Notes under the pieces: model-generated
What the model was told of the DNA's origin: nothing
The model's database searches: none
What the model saw: only the letters and a program-made list of their open reading frames with translations
Made by a program: the position numbers and the translations under genes
Shown: positions 51,513 to 63,020 of the stretch, piece after piece
Layout: each line of letters starts with the position of its first letter
Position numbering within the stretch: position 1 is the first letter of the stretch
Assembly: GCF_040054535.1 (NCBI RefSeq)
Contig: NC_090791.1
Location: forward strand, 16,109,327 to 16,173,326
Source of the DNA: Antennarius striatus
Taxonomy: Eukaryota > Chordata > Actinopteri > Lophiiformes > Antennariidae
DNA length: 64,000 nucleotides
Direction: 5' to 3'

Positions 51513-54500
51513 CTGAGTGTATCCAGGACAGAGTAAAGAGACAAATAGCCAATCAGAAATATGAATAATCACATGAAAACACCCAAGTAAAGTAGGTGTT
51601 TTTACCTCCTTGAAAGTGCCATTAATAGTCCAGATCTTTACAACAGCCCAGATGGGTACTGGGACTACAGTGAAACAGGACATGGTCCAGCCCAGACCAT
51701 AGGCCCAGTCTGGGTATACGTAACCATGACTGGATGTCAGGGGCTGGTAATTCAGGAATGTGCAGATGAAGCAGGCCTTGAAAGAATATCAGAGGAAAAG
51801 TCAAGTTCTTGTTAAGGACAAAGAGTAGGTCTGTGAAGTCTCCTGTCTACTTTGAAGTAAACTTTTTTCTTCATAACTTATTTGTCATAAATATCCCAAT
51901 CATAATTCAGCCTTTAACCCAGTCACTGAGCCTCATCAGTCAATGTTAGGTCTGTCTTGTTCACACACCAGTGCAGGGTAAGGTGTTAGAGATTTAAAAT
52001 ATACAAGTATTGGTTTTGGGTAGTACGATGGTGCAGTGGGTAGCGCTGTCGCCACACAGCACAGTGCTGAATGAAATATTGGTTTCATCGGATTCTACTG
52101 CAATTTCAGATATGTATTGTTGACATAACAGACTTAACAATACTTAAAGATTTTGTGTGTGTCTGTGGTCTCTTGCGAAATAGATACAGTTATAACACTG
52201 TTTTAAGGCTGATTTATGCATTACGCTGTTAAAATTTAATATATTTCGTCTGTTTTGATTGAATATGGTCTCTAAGCTTCAATCCAAGCCTACAGAAAAG
52301 AAATTACCATAACCAAAGTACCATTGTATAATCAACATGTTAGACTCATCTGTTATTAAGACCATCAATGACTGGTGATTTGTTATCATGGTCTTGTTGG
52401 GTTGTCCTATTTATAGGGGAGTAAATATCTGCAGTGCCGTCCCATTACCCATCGAAACTATGATGTGTAGGAGTAGTATAAGAAACAGGGTTGGGTTGAT
52501 TAAGTCATGACGGCAGTTTCATTTGGGAGCGAGGCTCTTTGAACAGTGAAGAGGTGATGAGAACTTGAGACAAATCATTTTAACATTGTGACATTCATCT
52601 TTCACATGTCAGTTTTTCCACAAATATGATTTTAACCAAATGTCAGGTACAATTAAAAAAACAAAATAAATTAATAACTAAACTAAAAAAGTAACTAACT
52701 AAGATTTAGTTAGAGATAACTAAATCTTTCTGGTTCAAAAATTATGATACCTGGAATAATCTACGCCTAAGAGCAGGACTAAAGTCAAAATATGAATCCT
52801 GATGTACTGTACTATAGAAGCTTTTTGTCATTGTTGTTTGCTAATGACTGTCTAAATTAGGAATGATTGAGAGACTTGTACACATGACAAACATGCTGTT
52901 GAGTCTTTCTGTAGTTTGTAGCTTACCGTGCAGATTAGTGGGGTGATGTAGCGCCAGCACAGTTTGAATAGAACACATGGTCTTTGTCCTGTCATACGTT
53001 CAACTACATCACACATCTGCTCAGCACCTGTATGATGAGCACACTTAAATATGTAAAACTTAAAAAATGTAAGAGCTTCAAAGTTGTAGCTTGTACTACA
53101 ATCTCCTGCTTTCGGTAATTACACTAAATGTAAAGTAGGTTGTGCAGTATGTTGGTCATCTCCACATAGATTTAAGATTTAACCAACAAGACAACCTAAT
53201 TGTGAAGACTATTACTGTATATGCCAGAGGACAGCATCACTGTACTGACACCTAGGGTCAAATTGTGCCAAAGATAGACATACAGTGGTGTGAAAAGTGT
53301 TTTCCCTTCCTTGTTTCCTATTTATTTTCATGTTCATTGCAGGTAATTGTTTCAGAGAAACAAACAAATTTAAATACTTTTCAAAGATAGCAAAAATAAA
53401 CACATAAGGAGTTTTTAAATTAATATTTTCGTTGTCATTGGGGAAAATCCAAACCTACAGTGGAATTCTTGTTTCTATTTATTACAGTAAGTCTTGTGGG
53501 TCCTAAAGCAGTAAAACAGCCCCAGACCATCATACTACTGCCATATTTTACCATTGTTATTGTCTTTATGATCTATGATCTTAGTCCTATTTCTAAAATG
53601 TTGTATAACTTTTACACCAGATATAATGGGACACAGACCCTCCATCTCACCATGACATCCATCGCACCTTGACATCTAGCTGTCTGTTTGTCTAGCTAGC
53701 CAGCCAGTCAGACAGCCAGTCAGACCGACAGACAGGCAGGGGGACAGATAGATACATAGATTAGATTAGAGACTAGGATAAGGAGCAAACACTTTTTCAC
53801 ACCACAAGTTACATTTTAAAGTGAAGGTGGTGGACACTAGAGAAAAGATTTGAAATTCCTCCACTCTTATCCCTCATTGCTTCCAACCTTAAAACAAGCA
53901 GGCCAGAGAGCATCTTCAGGAGCATCACACAAGTTGAGTAGAAGGCCTCCTAGACAAAAGCATCCTTCTGTCCTTCTATTGTATGAGGCCTGGCTTGTAA
54001 GAACCATTTACCAAAGGACACCTGTGTGGATATCTAAATAGCACTGTAAGGGTTGACTAGGGTTTAGTTTTACATGTTTGGAGGGTGGCCATGATAAAAA
54101 AACAGATCTCTTTTATCTTCCTGCAGGTCCAGACAATGCTTTGTTAAAAGACTCAACTTGCCCCAGTCAGTAGAGGGCAGTGTAGTTACAACATTCAGAG
54201 TGCTGCTCTGACATAACGTCAGGTTATGAAAGATATTGAAGTCATTTGCAAGGTTGTTGGAGCGGTGTTGGTGGGGAATGTGTGGGGAAGGGATGGGTGA
54301 CATCATGTTATATAAAATATCTAAATGAAGGTTCATGGGGAAGGCAAGGCCATCAATCAGTTGTTGACAGAGGATGTGGTTGTATTTCTCCAGTCTCGCA
54401 AAAGTTGTTGAAATTATTTCTTTAAAAATGTAACTGTTAATTTTGACAGATGATAAAAATGGATGAAAGCATTACAGTACATGAAAAACCTTTGAAGAGC

Positions 54501-56053
54501 TCATTTGGTAAATGACAAGAAATACAATAATTTTCAACAATAGCACTTACCAAAAGCCCAGCCAACTGCCACACATTCGATCAGACACAAAAACAATACA
54601 CCTGCTCCATTTAGAGCATAGTAGTCGATCAGCTGGAACAGGTATATGCCTCCCTGTTCAACACATAACAGATTCACATACAGAATGCTGTGCCTCCTGA
54701 AATGCTGTTTAGAATGGAATATATTGATTTCTGTTGTATTTCATAAGTCTACACAAGGTGGTGTAGTACCTGAGTGGTGAAAATGGTCTGTATTAGGAAG
54801 AAGACTGAGCAGAAGATAATGAGGAAGATTTCTCTGCGCCAAGGTCTGCACATTTGTTTTGGGAACATGTCAGTCACAGATGCTGTTATAGTTTCCAAAC
54901 CTGCAAACTTATACACACAAGAAAACACAGACATAAATTACTTAAAAATCCTCAAACCTGCTGAGTAAAGATGCTGGCTGAGTTCTCATTACTATCGTAT
55001 ATAATTGCTTTCATTTTTCAGAATGAAAGATGTCAAGACAAATTGTCATTATTTAGCTCATTTATTTTTCCCCTCTGCCCTGCCTGATGTTCTGTTTCTC
55101 ATGTTTGTGGGATTTATTGTTCTCGTCTTTTAGGTTACAGCATTATTAAAATCTTGGCTCCCAAAGGTTAAGTCTTACTACCATTACCACTGCTTGCTCT
55201 CTTGGTGTTCTCACTGCATTTCTGCTTAAAGACTAATGGCCTACCAGAGACACTGCAGCCCCACAATTCAGTGACCATTATTTAGCGTTGCGACCCAAAG
55301 TCAGGGCTGGTGCTTACTGGACCACCGCCTGCTGATTCACCGGGGTGTTTCACTTTCCATAGCGGACGTTTTGGTTGCCCATTTGGAATGACGCCTGGAT
55401 TTCTGATTGATGCCAAGTTGCTATTTGTGCTAAATTGCTTGTGTTAAATAAACGATTGTTCATTTTCGGAGCCACCTGCTGTACATTTCCCTTATTTTCT
55501 TGTCGTCCATGAGCTGGACATAACAGAGGAAACACCAGCACAGTTCAGAGATGTCTTAGTCATCACCCTTTTTAAGACAGATGACAAGGCAGACTGGGAA
55601 TTACCAAGGTAACTCCCTTCTTTCCACTGTATCGGAGGTGCTAGCTAGGGTGTTGCCCAATAGACTCACCCCCTTGTTGAAAAACAGTTTTCCTGAGTCT
55701 CAGGGCAGTTTCCGTCCCAATAAAGGCACCACGGACATGACCTTTGTCATTCATGAACTGCAAGAAATGTGCCGGGAACAACATCAGCCTCTTTATATGG
55801 CCTTCATAAACCTTGGCAAAGCCTTTGATTCTGGCTGGTTCTTGCAAAAATGGGCTGACCTAAGAAGTGCATCGGTCTTGTGGCTACTACATGACAACAT
55901 GTCTGCCACTGTATTGCCTGTAACCTATAATGCTATTGTTTCCTTCTGAGAAAGGGGTCCTAGAGTGCAGTCAGTGTGCATTGTAGGTCCTCTCGGAAGA
56001 GGACCTACAGTGTACCCTGACCGCTTTTACAAAGGCATACAAACAGCTTGTTG

Positions 56054-56133
<80 letters not shown>

Positions 56134-56609
56134 CTTACTTTATTAATCCCGATGGAAATTCAGTATATCATTTGTGTAAACACAAGATGGCTGATTGAAC
56201 TAAGACCTGCCTGTAAATATATACCGGTAAATATCTGTGGATTTTTGGAGAAAAACACACAATGTTTGTAAATGGGACAGAAATCAGTAGAGACGACAAC
56301 AGATGATTACGGACTGGAGGTAATTAAAGTTGTTTCTCAACAATCATCATGGACAATGACAGATGCCTGCCTAACAGAAACTGGGGAGCTAAGTTAATGC
56401 AGTCTAATGAAATATGGGATGTTACCAGAGAGGTAAGGTGAAATATGCGTGCTTTTCCTTGTATTTGTGAAGTATATTGAGCTGTTGGCTGTTGAACGCC
56501 ATCCCTAAACTATCTCCTTCTACTAACTCAACGTCACAGTGAGGTGGAGGAGGACGTATCAATATACCACTTAATTTATACTCAAAATCAACTGTAAAGA
56601 CAATAAAAA

Positions 56610-56648
<39 letters not shown>

Positions 56649-57257
56649 AAAGCCCTGAAAAAATGTGTTTTTCATAATAGGACACCTTTACCAAAGGGGA
56701 AAAATAGAAAAATGTGATTTTTGCTGCCATTCAGTTTAAAAATTTTGCCCACAAAATAAAAGAAAAGATCTGATTTGCGGTGCCTGTTAATAAAACACAA
56801 TGGCCCAATGTACAAGTTAATAGGAAAAAAGACATAAGAAAGCATATTAATGGATGGTCCTTCCTGACTAACAGCACATTACCACTGTATCCAGCCCCAA
56901 CATAAGGAGCATAATGAAGAAGCAGACAGCCCACAGTTGAGGCAGGGGCATCATGGCGACAGCCTGAGGAAAAGCGATGAACGCCAGCTCAGCACCTGGA
57001 GGTCAGAATAAACAATTCACTTTTGTTTTTTGTCATTTTTAAACAAAGCTGTAAAAGTAGATTTGATTCTCATATATAACATACTAGATATCATATCAGC
57101 TTAAAATCACACCTGACTGAACGACCTTGTCAATAGGGAGTCCCTGCTTCTCTGCCATGAAGCCCAGAACAGAGAAAACTGCAAACCCAGCAACAAAGCT
57201 GGTGCAACCATTGAGCAGACATAGCCACAGACTGTCCCTAGACACACAGACACACAG

Positions 57258-57331
<74 letters not shown>

Positions 57332-60300
57332 CAGTTATCGTGAAGTTCATTGAAAGTCTATTATTTTTTAACTGATATAATATATAATGATTTACATGTA
57401 CCTTTGTAAACTCAGCAGATGCAATAAGACAGAGAAGGAGATAGAAATTGTATCTTATTTTTGAATGAACTGATATTAATCACCGGAGGTTGATCTATGC
57501 AAATAAGGAGCAACATATGATGCAGCAGTCAAGGTACCCTAATCAACCCTATATTCACAGCGTTGGAATCATTCAAAAAATTTAAAAGAACGGGCAAAAC
57601 CTTAAAAACTAATCATCCATAATGTCTTGTCTACTGATCTTCTGACTTACTTGTAACAGTTGTTCTTGACTTTGTTGTAGCTTCCCAGTGTGATTAGTGG
57701 TCCTCCAACAACACCATATGAGAACACTACCTGAGTACAAGCGTCCAACCACACCTAATTAACAAAGATGAGAAATTGCATGTAATCAAGTCATCAGGAC
57801 TGAAGTACGAGCTTTTTGAAATTTTATTTTTCTAGCTAATTTCTTGCTCAAAAGATTTGGGACGTGGGTAATAAGTGAACCCAGGCTGCTATGCACTGTA
57901 CATGAGGTGTGTGCTCACACCACTAACCTATCTACATTTTAAAATTAATATGAATGTTAAACCTGTTCACTTGGAGCAAAAAACAAAATCTGATTAAGAG
58001 AAAAACATTTATGTCAAGACTTTGGCAGTGGGGAAAGGGTGCAGAAAGAGACAGATAATTATGCTGGGTTATGCTGCCTGCAAAAGTCTTGGTTAGACCG
58101 AATACATTACAGACACATCTTCACTAGCAAACCTGGAAAGTTTGGGTGATGTATCTGTTACTTTTCATTTGTGTTAAAATGAAGACCCTCATCAACCATC
58201 ATAGTCTACGCTGTCACTGAGCAGAACGCTGAATATACACAATAGCAGAGACAATAACTGCTACACTGACAGACACAATGGAGGAACAGATTCCACAACA
58301 GACTTGAGAAAGTGTGGGGAAAAAACCCCAAATCTGATTGTCCTACTTCCAGAGCGTACAGAGGCATCAGTGGATCAGTCTACAATGTCTTGGACTGGGA
58401 CTGGAAGGTGGCCAGTTCAAGACCTGTGTAGGCCAAAATGTTGAGTGTGAACTGGCAGTTGAGCGCAACAAAAATGCAGCTTTTTTTTTTTTTTTGAGGG
58501 GGGGCGCTTAATTTAGGGGCAATGGCCGGAAACCTGTCACATGACCGAGACCTGTCAAGCGGGACACACGCACCCATTCGTCTGTGCGTCATTCCGCACA
58601 GATGTCACTTTTCAAAATAAAGCATCCTTAGACCCGGTACCTGATTGCGAGACATTAGGTACCAGGCGGCACAGAAAGTTTGATTTTCTTTTTTTTTTAA
58701 TTGATTAAAAACATTAGTTCTCACCTGAAGGTCAGTCAGACGAGACAGGTCTGGATAAAGGTAATAGACAACACCTTGCCAAGCTCCAGGCAAAGTCACT
58801 CCCCTGACCATCAAGATGGCTAGCATCAGATAGGGGAACAGAGCCGTGACATACACCACCTGGAATTTAGTGATTGCTTAGTATGTGGGAGGCTATATCA
58901 AATCACTGCGTTAGATTATACAAACATCATATTGTTGTTACTCCACTGAATAGGAGTAAATGTTCAAAGAAACTAAGCAATCACAAAAGATAAAAGATGA
59001 CAAACATAATAACAATCAATCATAAAAGATGTGAATGTCAGTGTAGTTATATTCAAAATTACCCAGCTATCAAATTGCTTATTGTATGACCAATATGTGG
59101 CAGTCGTGTTATTCTGACGTCTTATCCATTTACTTTATGTGCATGACCATGTAAAAATTTATTTCCCCTGACCTTTCCTGTAGAGCGGACTCCTTTCCAG
59201 ATGCAGAAATAGCAGCTCACCCAACAGACGAGTTGACACAACAGCAGCTCCCATTGTACTGTACCAATTACCTCTAGTCCTTCAGACATAGATAGCACTC
59301 CTCTCCTGTGTGGGACCACCAGATAAAGTGATGATTAGATGCATAAGGAGCTACAAGAAATAACCTTATTTGCTGCCTCTGTTGTTGTACACTGCAAATT
59401 TGAAATATTTTAAATCAAGGCAATATTTGCATGTTTCAGTCAAAAATTAGTTAAGAAGACTAAACTGTTTTTTCTATCTCAGGCATTTCAGTTGTTTGAA
59501 ACCACTTTGTCCTGAATAATCTTGATATCATTACTTTATACAGTTTTCATGACACAAAACAACACAAAAGAGAACAATTTTAGAATTGTGCAGTCATTAA
59601 CTGTAAAGTTGTTGTTTTTTTAAAAAAGGATGTTTCTCGGATACTTTTTTTCCCAAAAAGAAAGTTAACCTGTAATGAAAAAGAAGACTGTCAATTAAAT
59701 CAATATCTCTATTATTTCATTGCTTTATGATCGTCTGACTGAAATTAAAATAAAAACAAAGTAGAACTACCCGACTGAGTTGATTTGACAAACAAGATCT
59801 GTTAATTTTGAAAAACCTTTATTATCCAAAAGAAAGTTTCGGATAAACACAACCTCATGCTTATTATTAGTATTGTAGTTTATCTTTCAGTTTGATCATT
59901 TTTTACATTGTTTTTTTTTTTAGTTTGATGTAGTAACACTGACTCACTCCCAGAACTCGGAAACTGAAGACATGGTGAGATTTCCGGATGTCCACTTTGC
60001 TGTCAGGTTATCACTTTGATTTCCAGTCATGTTTGCAGAGGTGATGTCCATGCATTTCTCTGTTGATTTAAGACAGTTTATTAAAGTTCAGAGAGTACAT
60101 GTACAACTGTTTCGCTGTGGCGACCCCTGAAGGGAAAAAACGGAAAGGAAAAGAAGAAGAAAATCCTCACAATAAAATGTATATGTGGTTTAAATATTGG
60201 TTTGGATGACTTGACTCTCTTCTAACACACATTTTCTCTCACAAGATCACAAATGAATCACAGCCAATAATAAATTATTACACATAAGAAATATTTGATT

Positions 60301-61211
60301 TATGACTTTAAGAGAAAATATGTGGATGTTTTGAGGGATATATGCATATATTAATATTACAAATATGCAGTTCATTTGTACAATAGATGCTGCATGCTCA
60401 ACCGTCCTATAAGGCAGATCAAGTTTTTATTTATATATTACACCGGAACACCAATTCTGTTGTGACATACTGTAAGCATAGCATGGTGTTTTAAGAACCT
60501 GACCTGTGTTCCAGGGATTGCTGCAGGTGGCCCAGGGCAGTGGGTCTCTGAAAGAGTAGATGAAGTAAAGAAGTGCCCAGGCCAGTATTATGGTGTACAT
60601 TCTGGCAATCATCTGGATAATTGTGAGCGAATAGCCAGTCCCTAGAGGGAGAGAACATCCACAACTCTTTGAGGACTGATAATTATGGTGCAGCTATCCT
60701 ACATTTGTTTGTTTGAAAATAAATTATTGCAGACTAAATATGCTCACTTCCAAATTTAACACCTCATTAAAAGCAGGTTATTTTTATTTAATGTATTTAT
60801 CTCCAACATTAACCCAACACTTTTAATTTTCAGTAGTAGTTGATAAAATGTCTTCAGTTTGAATCTTCAACATATATAAAAACACAGACACTATATATAT
60901 ATACATACATTCATTCAATATTTGAAATTAATAATTTGATACATGTTTGTGAAAAGTGACTATTTTCTTACTTATAATTAATATTTATTTAATGTAGAAA
61001 ATCTCATACAAAAGATTAAGAACATAATTTCCAAGAGAACCCTTATCAAGAATTCAAGGAAAAATAATCTGATTACCTTGTGCTAGTGGGCAGAACTTGA
61101 TCCAGCAGGTCATGGAGCTCTCCTGTGCATACTGACCAATCACAGTCTCGAGCAGAAACATCGGCAGTCCACAGAGCACAGCAAAAAAACAGTAAGGCAA
61201 AAGGAAGGCGC
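51372..61211 (-). CDS. Gene 3: SLC6-family transporter, E2-E14 in window
   Basis: Coding exons E2-E14: 61077-61211, 60504-60641, 59948-60059, 59173-59305, 58725-58859, 57651-57754, 57113-57237, 56883-56995, 54770-54907, 54551-54653, 52927-53027, 51606-51776, 51372-51512. All have the same lengths, phases and GT/AG sites as gene 2. The TM1 exon should lie right of the window. By eye about 15 of roughly 549 residues differ from gene 2, against about 7 silent changes. Ion-site motifs (TQVVFS, LNGCTS, LGLDT) are unchanged. TM6 gains a Pro (VVGGPL), which could alter transport. Confidence 0.87.
51606..51776 (-). CDS. Gene 3 E13: TM11-TM12
   Basis: 57 codons, protein identical to gene 2 E13. Confidence 0.88.
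51777..52926. other. Intron 12 of gene 3
   Basis: Matches intron 12 of gene 2. It has the longer SINE head at 52020-52070 (GATGGTGCAGTGGGTAGCGC). Confidence 0.6.
52927..53027 (-). CDS. Gene 3 E12: IL5-TM11
   Basis: Identical in protein to gene 2 E12. Confidence 0.88.
53285..53805. mobile_element. Complete MITE with 18-bp inverted ends
   Basis: Left GTGGTGTGAAAAGTGTTT and right AAACACTTTTTCACACCAC are inverted repeats bounding about 520 bp, with CAGN microsatellite near the right end. This is the reference for the truncated copies at 20978 and 12346. The superfamily is not determined because the target duplication is unclear. Confidence 0.75.
53806..54550. other. Intron 11 sequence of gene 3 lost from gene 2
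   Basis: About 640 bp has no counterpart in gene 2, where a SINE fragment sits instead. The part at 54255-54320 resembles 13660-13740 near the orphan cassette. No gene was seen. Confidence 0.5.
54551..54653 (-). CDS. Gene 3 E11: TM10
   Basis: [18 protein letters not shown] ... [11 protein letters not shown]; one residue differs from gene 2. Confidence 0.9.
54770..54907 (-). CDS. Gene 3 E10: TM8 end to TM9
   Basis: [18 protein letters not shown] ... [11 protein letters not shown]. The acceptor is ATAAG rather than ATTAG; AG is kept. Confidence 0.9.
54908..55286. other. Intron 9 of gene 3, 5' part
   Basis: Matches 22094-22470; nothing recognised. Confidence 0.5.
55287..55964 (+). pseudogene. 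Block with LTR-like piece and non-LTR RT fragment, unit 2 only
   Basis: 55287-55525 looks like an LTR end (TTGCGACCCAAAGTC ... AATAAACG ... GGACATAACA). 55526-55950 encodes an RT fingers region: [68 protein letters not shown]. It is open for 122 codons, then ends. In unit 1 (22471) the whole block is absent. Confidence 0.6.
55985..56160. repeat. Hairpin, (GATA)20 and LINE 3' tail
   Basis: The 12-bp-arm hairpin TGTAGGTCCTCT/AGAGGACCTACA (about 55980-56008) is followed by about 20 GATA units (56053-56132) and TTTATTAATCCCGATGGAA. Unit 1 has only about four GATA units. Confidence 0.85.
56161..56882. other. Intron 9 of gene 3, 3' part
   Basis: Matches 22613-23702 with deletions in unit 2, including about 60 bp before the LINE tail joins and 180 bp near 56560. 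A short TG run lies at 56616-56644. Confidence 0.5.
56883..56995 (-). CDS. Gene 3 E9: EL4-TM8
   Basis: [20 protein letters not shown] ... [13 protein letters not shown]; Leu replaces one TM8 Phe. Confidence 0.9.
57113..57237 (-). CDS. Gene 3 E8: TM7
   Basis: [18 protein letters not shown] ... GLPIDKVVQ, one Val to Ile change from gene 2. It is preceded by an even longer TG tract. Confidence 0.9.
57241..57330 (-). repeat. Long TG tract at the gene 3 E8 3' splice site
   Basis: On the transcribed strand about 34 uninterrupted TG units are followed by TATGTCTGTGTGTCTGTG and TCTAG. It is longer and more interrupted near the exon than in gene 2. Confidence 0.95.
57651..57754 (-). CDS. Gene 3 E7: TM6
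   Basis: [18 protein letters not shown] then [17 protein letters not shown]; Thr to Pro and Thr to Lys relative to gene 2. Confidence 0.9.
57755..58724. other. Intron 6 of gene 3
   Basis: As intron 6 of gene 2, with the hairpin repeat at 58502-58610. Confidence 0.6.
58725..58859 (-). CDS. Gene 3 E6: TM5 and EL3
   Basis: [20 protein letters not shown] ... identical to gene 2. Confidence 0.92.
59173..59305 (-). CDS. Gene 3 E5: EL2 end to TM4
   Basis: [20 protein letters not shown] ... [11 protein letters not shown]; Gln to Gly at the second residue. Confidence 0.9.
59948..60059 (-). CDS. Gene 3 E4: extracellular loop 2
   Basis: [20 protein letters not shown] ... SEFWE; keeps the cysteine and all three glycosylation sequons. 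Confidence 0.88.
60113..60164 (+). mobile_element. RTE 3' terminus fragment
   Basis: Counterpart of 26893-26942. Confidence 0.85.
60504..60641 (-). CDS. Gene 3 E3: TM3 and start of EL2
   Basis: [20 protein letters not shown] ... [13 protein letters not shown]; three substitutions relative to gene 2. Confidence 0.9.
61077..61211 (-). CDS. Gene 3 E2: TM2
   Basis: [20 protein letters not shown] ... KFCPLAQ; the leftmost residue of TM2 needs E1, which lies outside the window. Confidence 0.92.
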
Positions 61212-62030
61212 CTGCACACAAAAATAAATACACCTCAATATTTGGAGCAGCCCAGTCATAAAGAGATGTAGAGCACAACAATTACAACTGCTATATCAAC
61301 GCAAATGTGTCAAATTATGTATTCTTTATTTACAAAAAGAACTTTCAATAAACAAGTAGTGTTTTCATTTATGTATTTTCTGTGTCACCTATATTGTGAA
61401 TGGGGAGAGGGGATTCTCCAACAAAAATTATTGTACGCTCCGGATGAATAAAAATATATTCATGAATCATTTGTTTCCAATCAGCATTTATGTCACTTCT
61501 CCCAGAGCAGAGACAAGTCATAAAAACGGCTTCATAACATGTTTCTATGGCTAGGGAAGTACTATCAGTTGCCTTCCGATGTGTGTTCTCCATTTACAAG
61601 ACACACTTAGACTTTTATTTATACATTTGTTTCTAAATGTCTCATATAAAAACTGAAAATGATCTTAACATCACCTGTTTACGACCTTGATTGAACATGT
61701 TAAAATATTTTGCAAGATTTAAATTAATTCCAGCAGAATGAAGTCTTTACTTTGAGACAAAGGAAGCAAAGATTTGATCTAAAAAGATTGTTGAAGGCAA
61801 AACTGGATAGAATGGCAGATATCATCTACAGCTGTGGAGCAGACAGATTAATCATCATAGCGAGGAAGCAGATAAGACCTGATTAGCCGTTAGGGCCAAG
61901 CAGCTAGGCTTAAATCTAGGAGCTGGAAAAGCTGGTGAAAGAGGAGACCACCTCATTGGCTGCCAGCTGTTTTCAGAACATAGATACCCATACTGCCAGC
62001 GATTTTAGATTTGACAGTATATTCCAGTAT
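61212..62030. other. Intron 1 of gene 3, start
   Basis: Matches 28007-28815; no feature recognised. Confidence 0.5.
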
Positions 62031-62037
62031 ATAACAA

Positions 62038-62895
62038 GATCCCCATCAAGGAACAAAATGGTTAACACAGTTAAACAGACAAGACAACACTGGCCCTAGG
62101 ACCAAATGGCATCCCATATAAGTTATATGATAAAATCCCCAGGCATCGTTCCACACCGATGGAAACTGATGAGCGGCATGGGAGAAGGGAAATGTTCCAA
62201 TAGCAGGGTGAAGGATAGAGGGTATATCAATCCTCAAGGAAGAAAACTCCTCAGTCGTAGGTCAGATTTGCTAAATCAACCTGCTAAATAAGGATATTTT
62301 CTGGCATTGTGGTGCAAAAAAATCTCAGTGTCTTGCAGAGAAATACCGTCATCATATACAGCAATACAGAAGGCAGGAATATGGTTCTCAGGATGTGTGG
62401 AGTATGGCTCATCATAAATTCAGACTGCCAAGAAGGACAAAAAAATCATTCCTTGATCTTGCAAATGGACTTGGGTTAGTCCCTTGTGGTGTTGTAGGGA
62501 GCATTAAACTTCTTTCAGGTCCCCTGGGAACATTATAAGGCTCTTCAACACATGCTTTAAGGACTTCCAGTTCTCTGCTACCATGCAGGGCACTGCCATC
62601 ACATGGCAGCTGCTGGAGAAAGGCATTATGGCAGGTTTCACTATTTCACTGCTGGCCCTCTCCATGGTAATGGAACTCATTATCTAAATGTATGGAGATC
62701 AGTGCATGGACTCTACGGGCTTCAATTACCTGCAATAAGTATGTTTATTGATGGCATAACAAACATATTCATTCACTCAACATCAGTACCTGCTTCTTCT
62801 ACTGTCATGGGCCGCAGGGTTTGTGGCGCCTATTCCAGCGGCATGAGGCAGGGTACAATACGGGCTCGATGTCAGTGCAACGCAGATGACTAAGA
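62038..62895. pseudogene. Degenerate non-LTR RT and SINE tail, unit 2
   Basis: Counterparts of 29385-30245 with the same interruptions. The RT-like part is on the plus strand (62038-62725); the SINE tail is antisense (62800-62895). Confidence 0.5.
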
Positions 62896-63020
62896 TAATA
62901 CCCAAAAAAGCAAGCACCAGTGGCTGTGACAACTGAGATGACATTTCATTGACATTGGACTCCACATTACTCCATTCAATTCCAACACTATGAAACTACT
63001 GTTTGCTTTTTCATTAAGTT

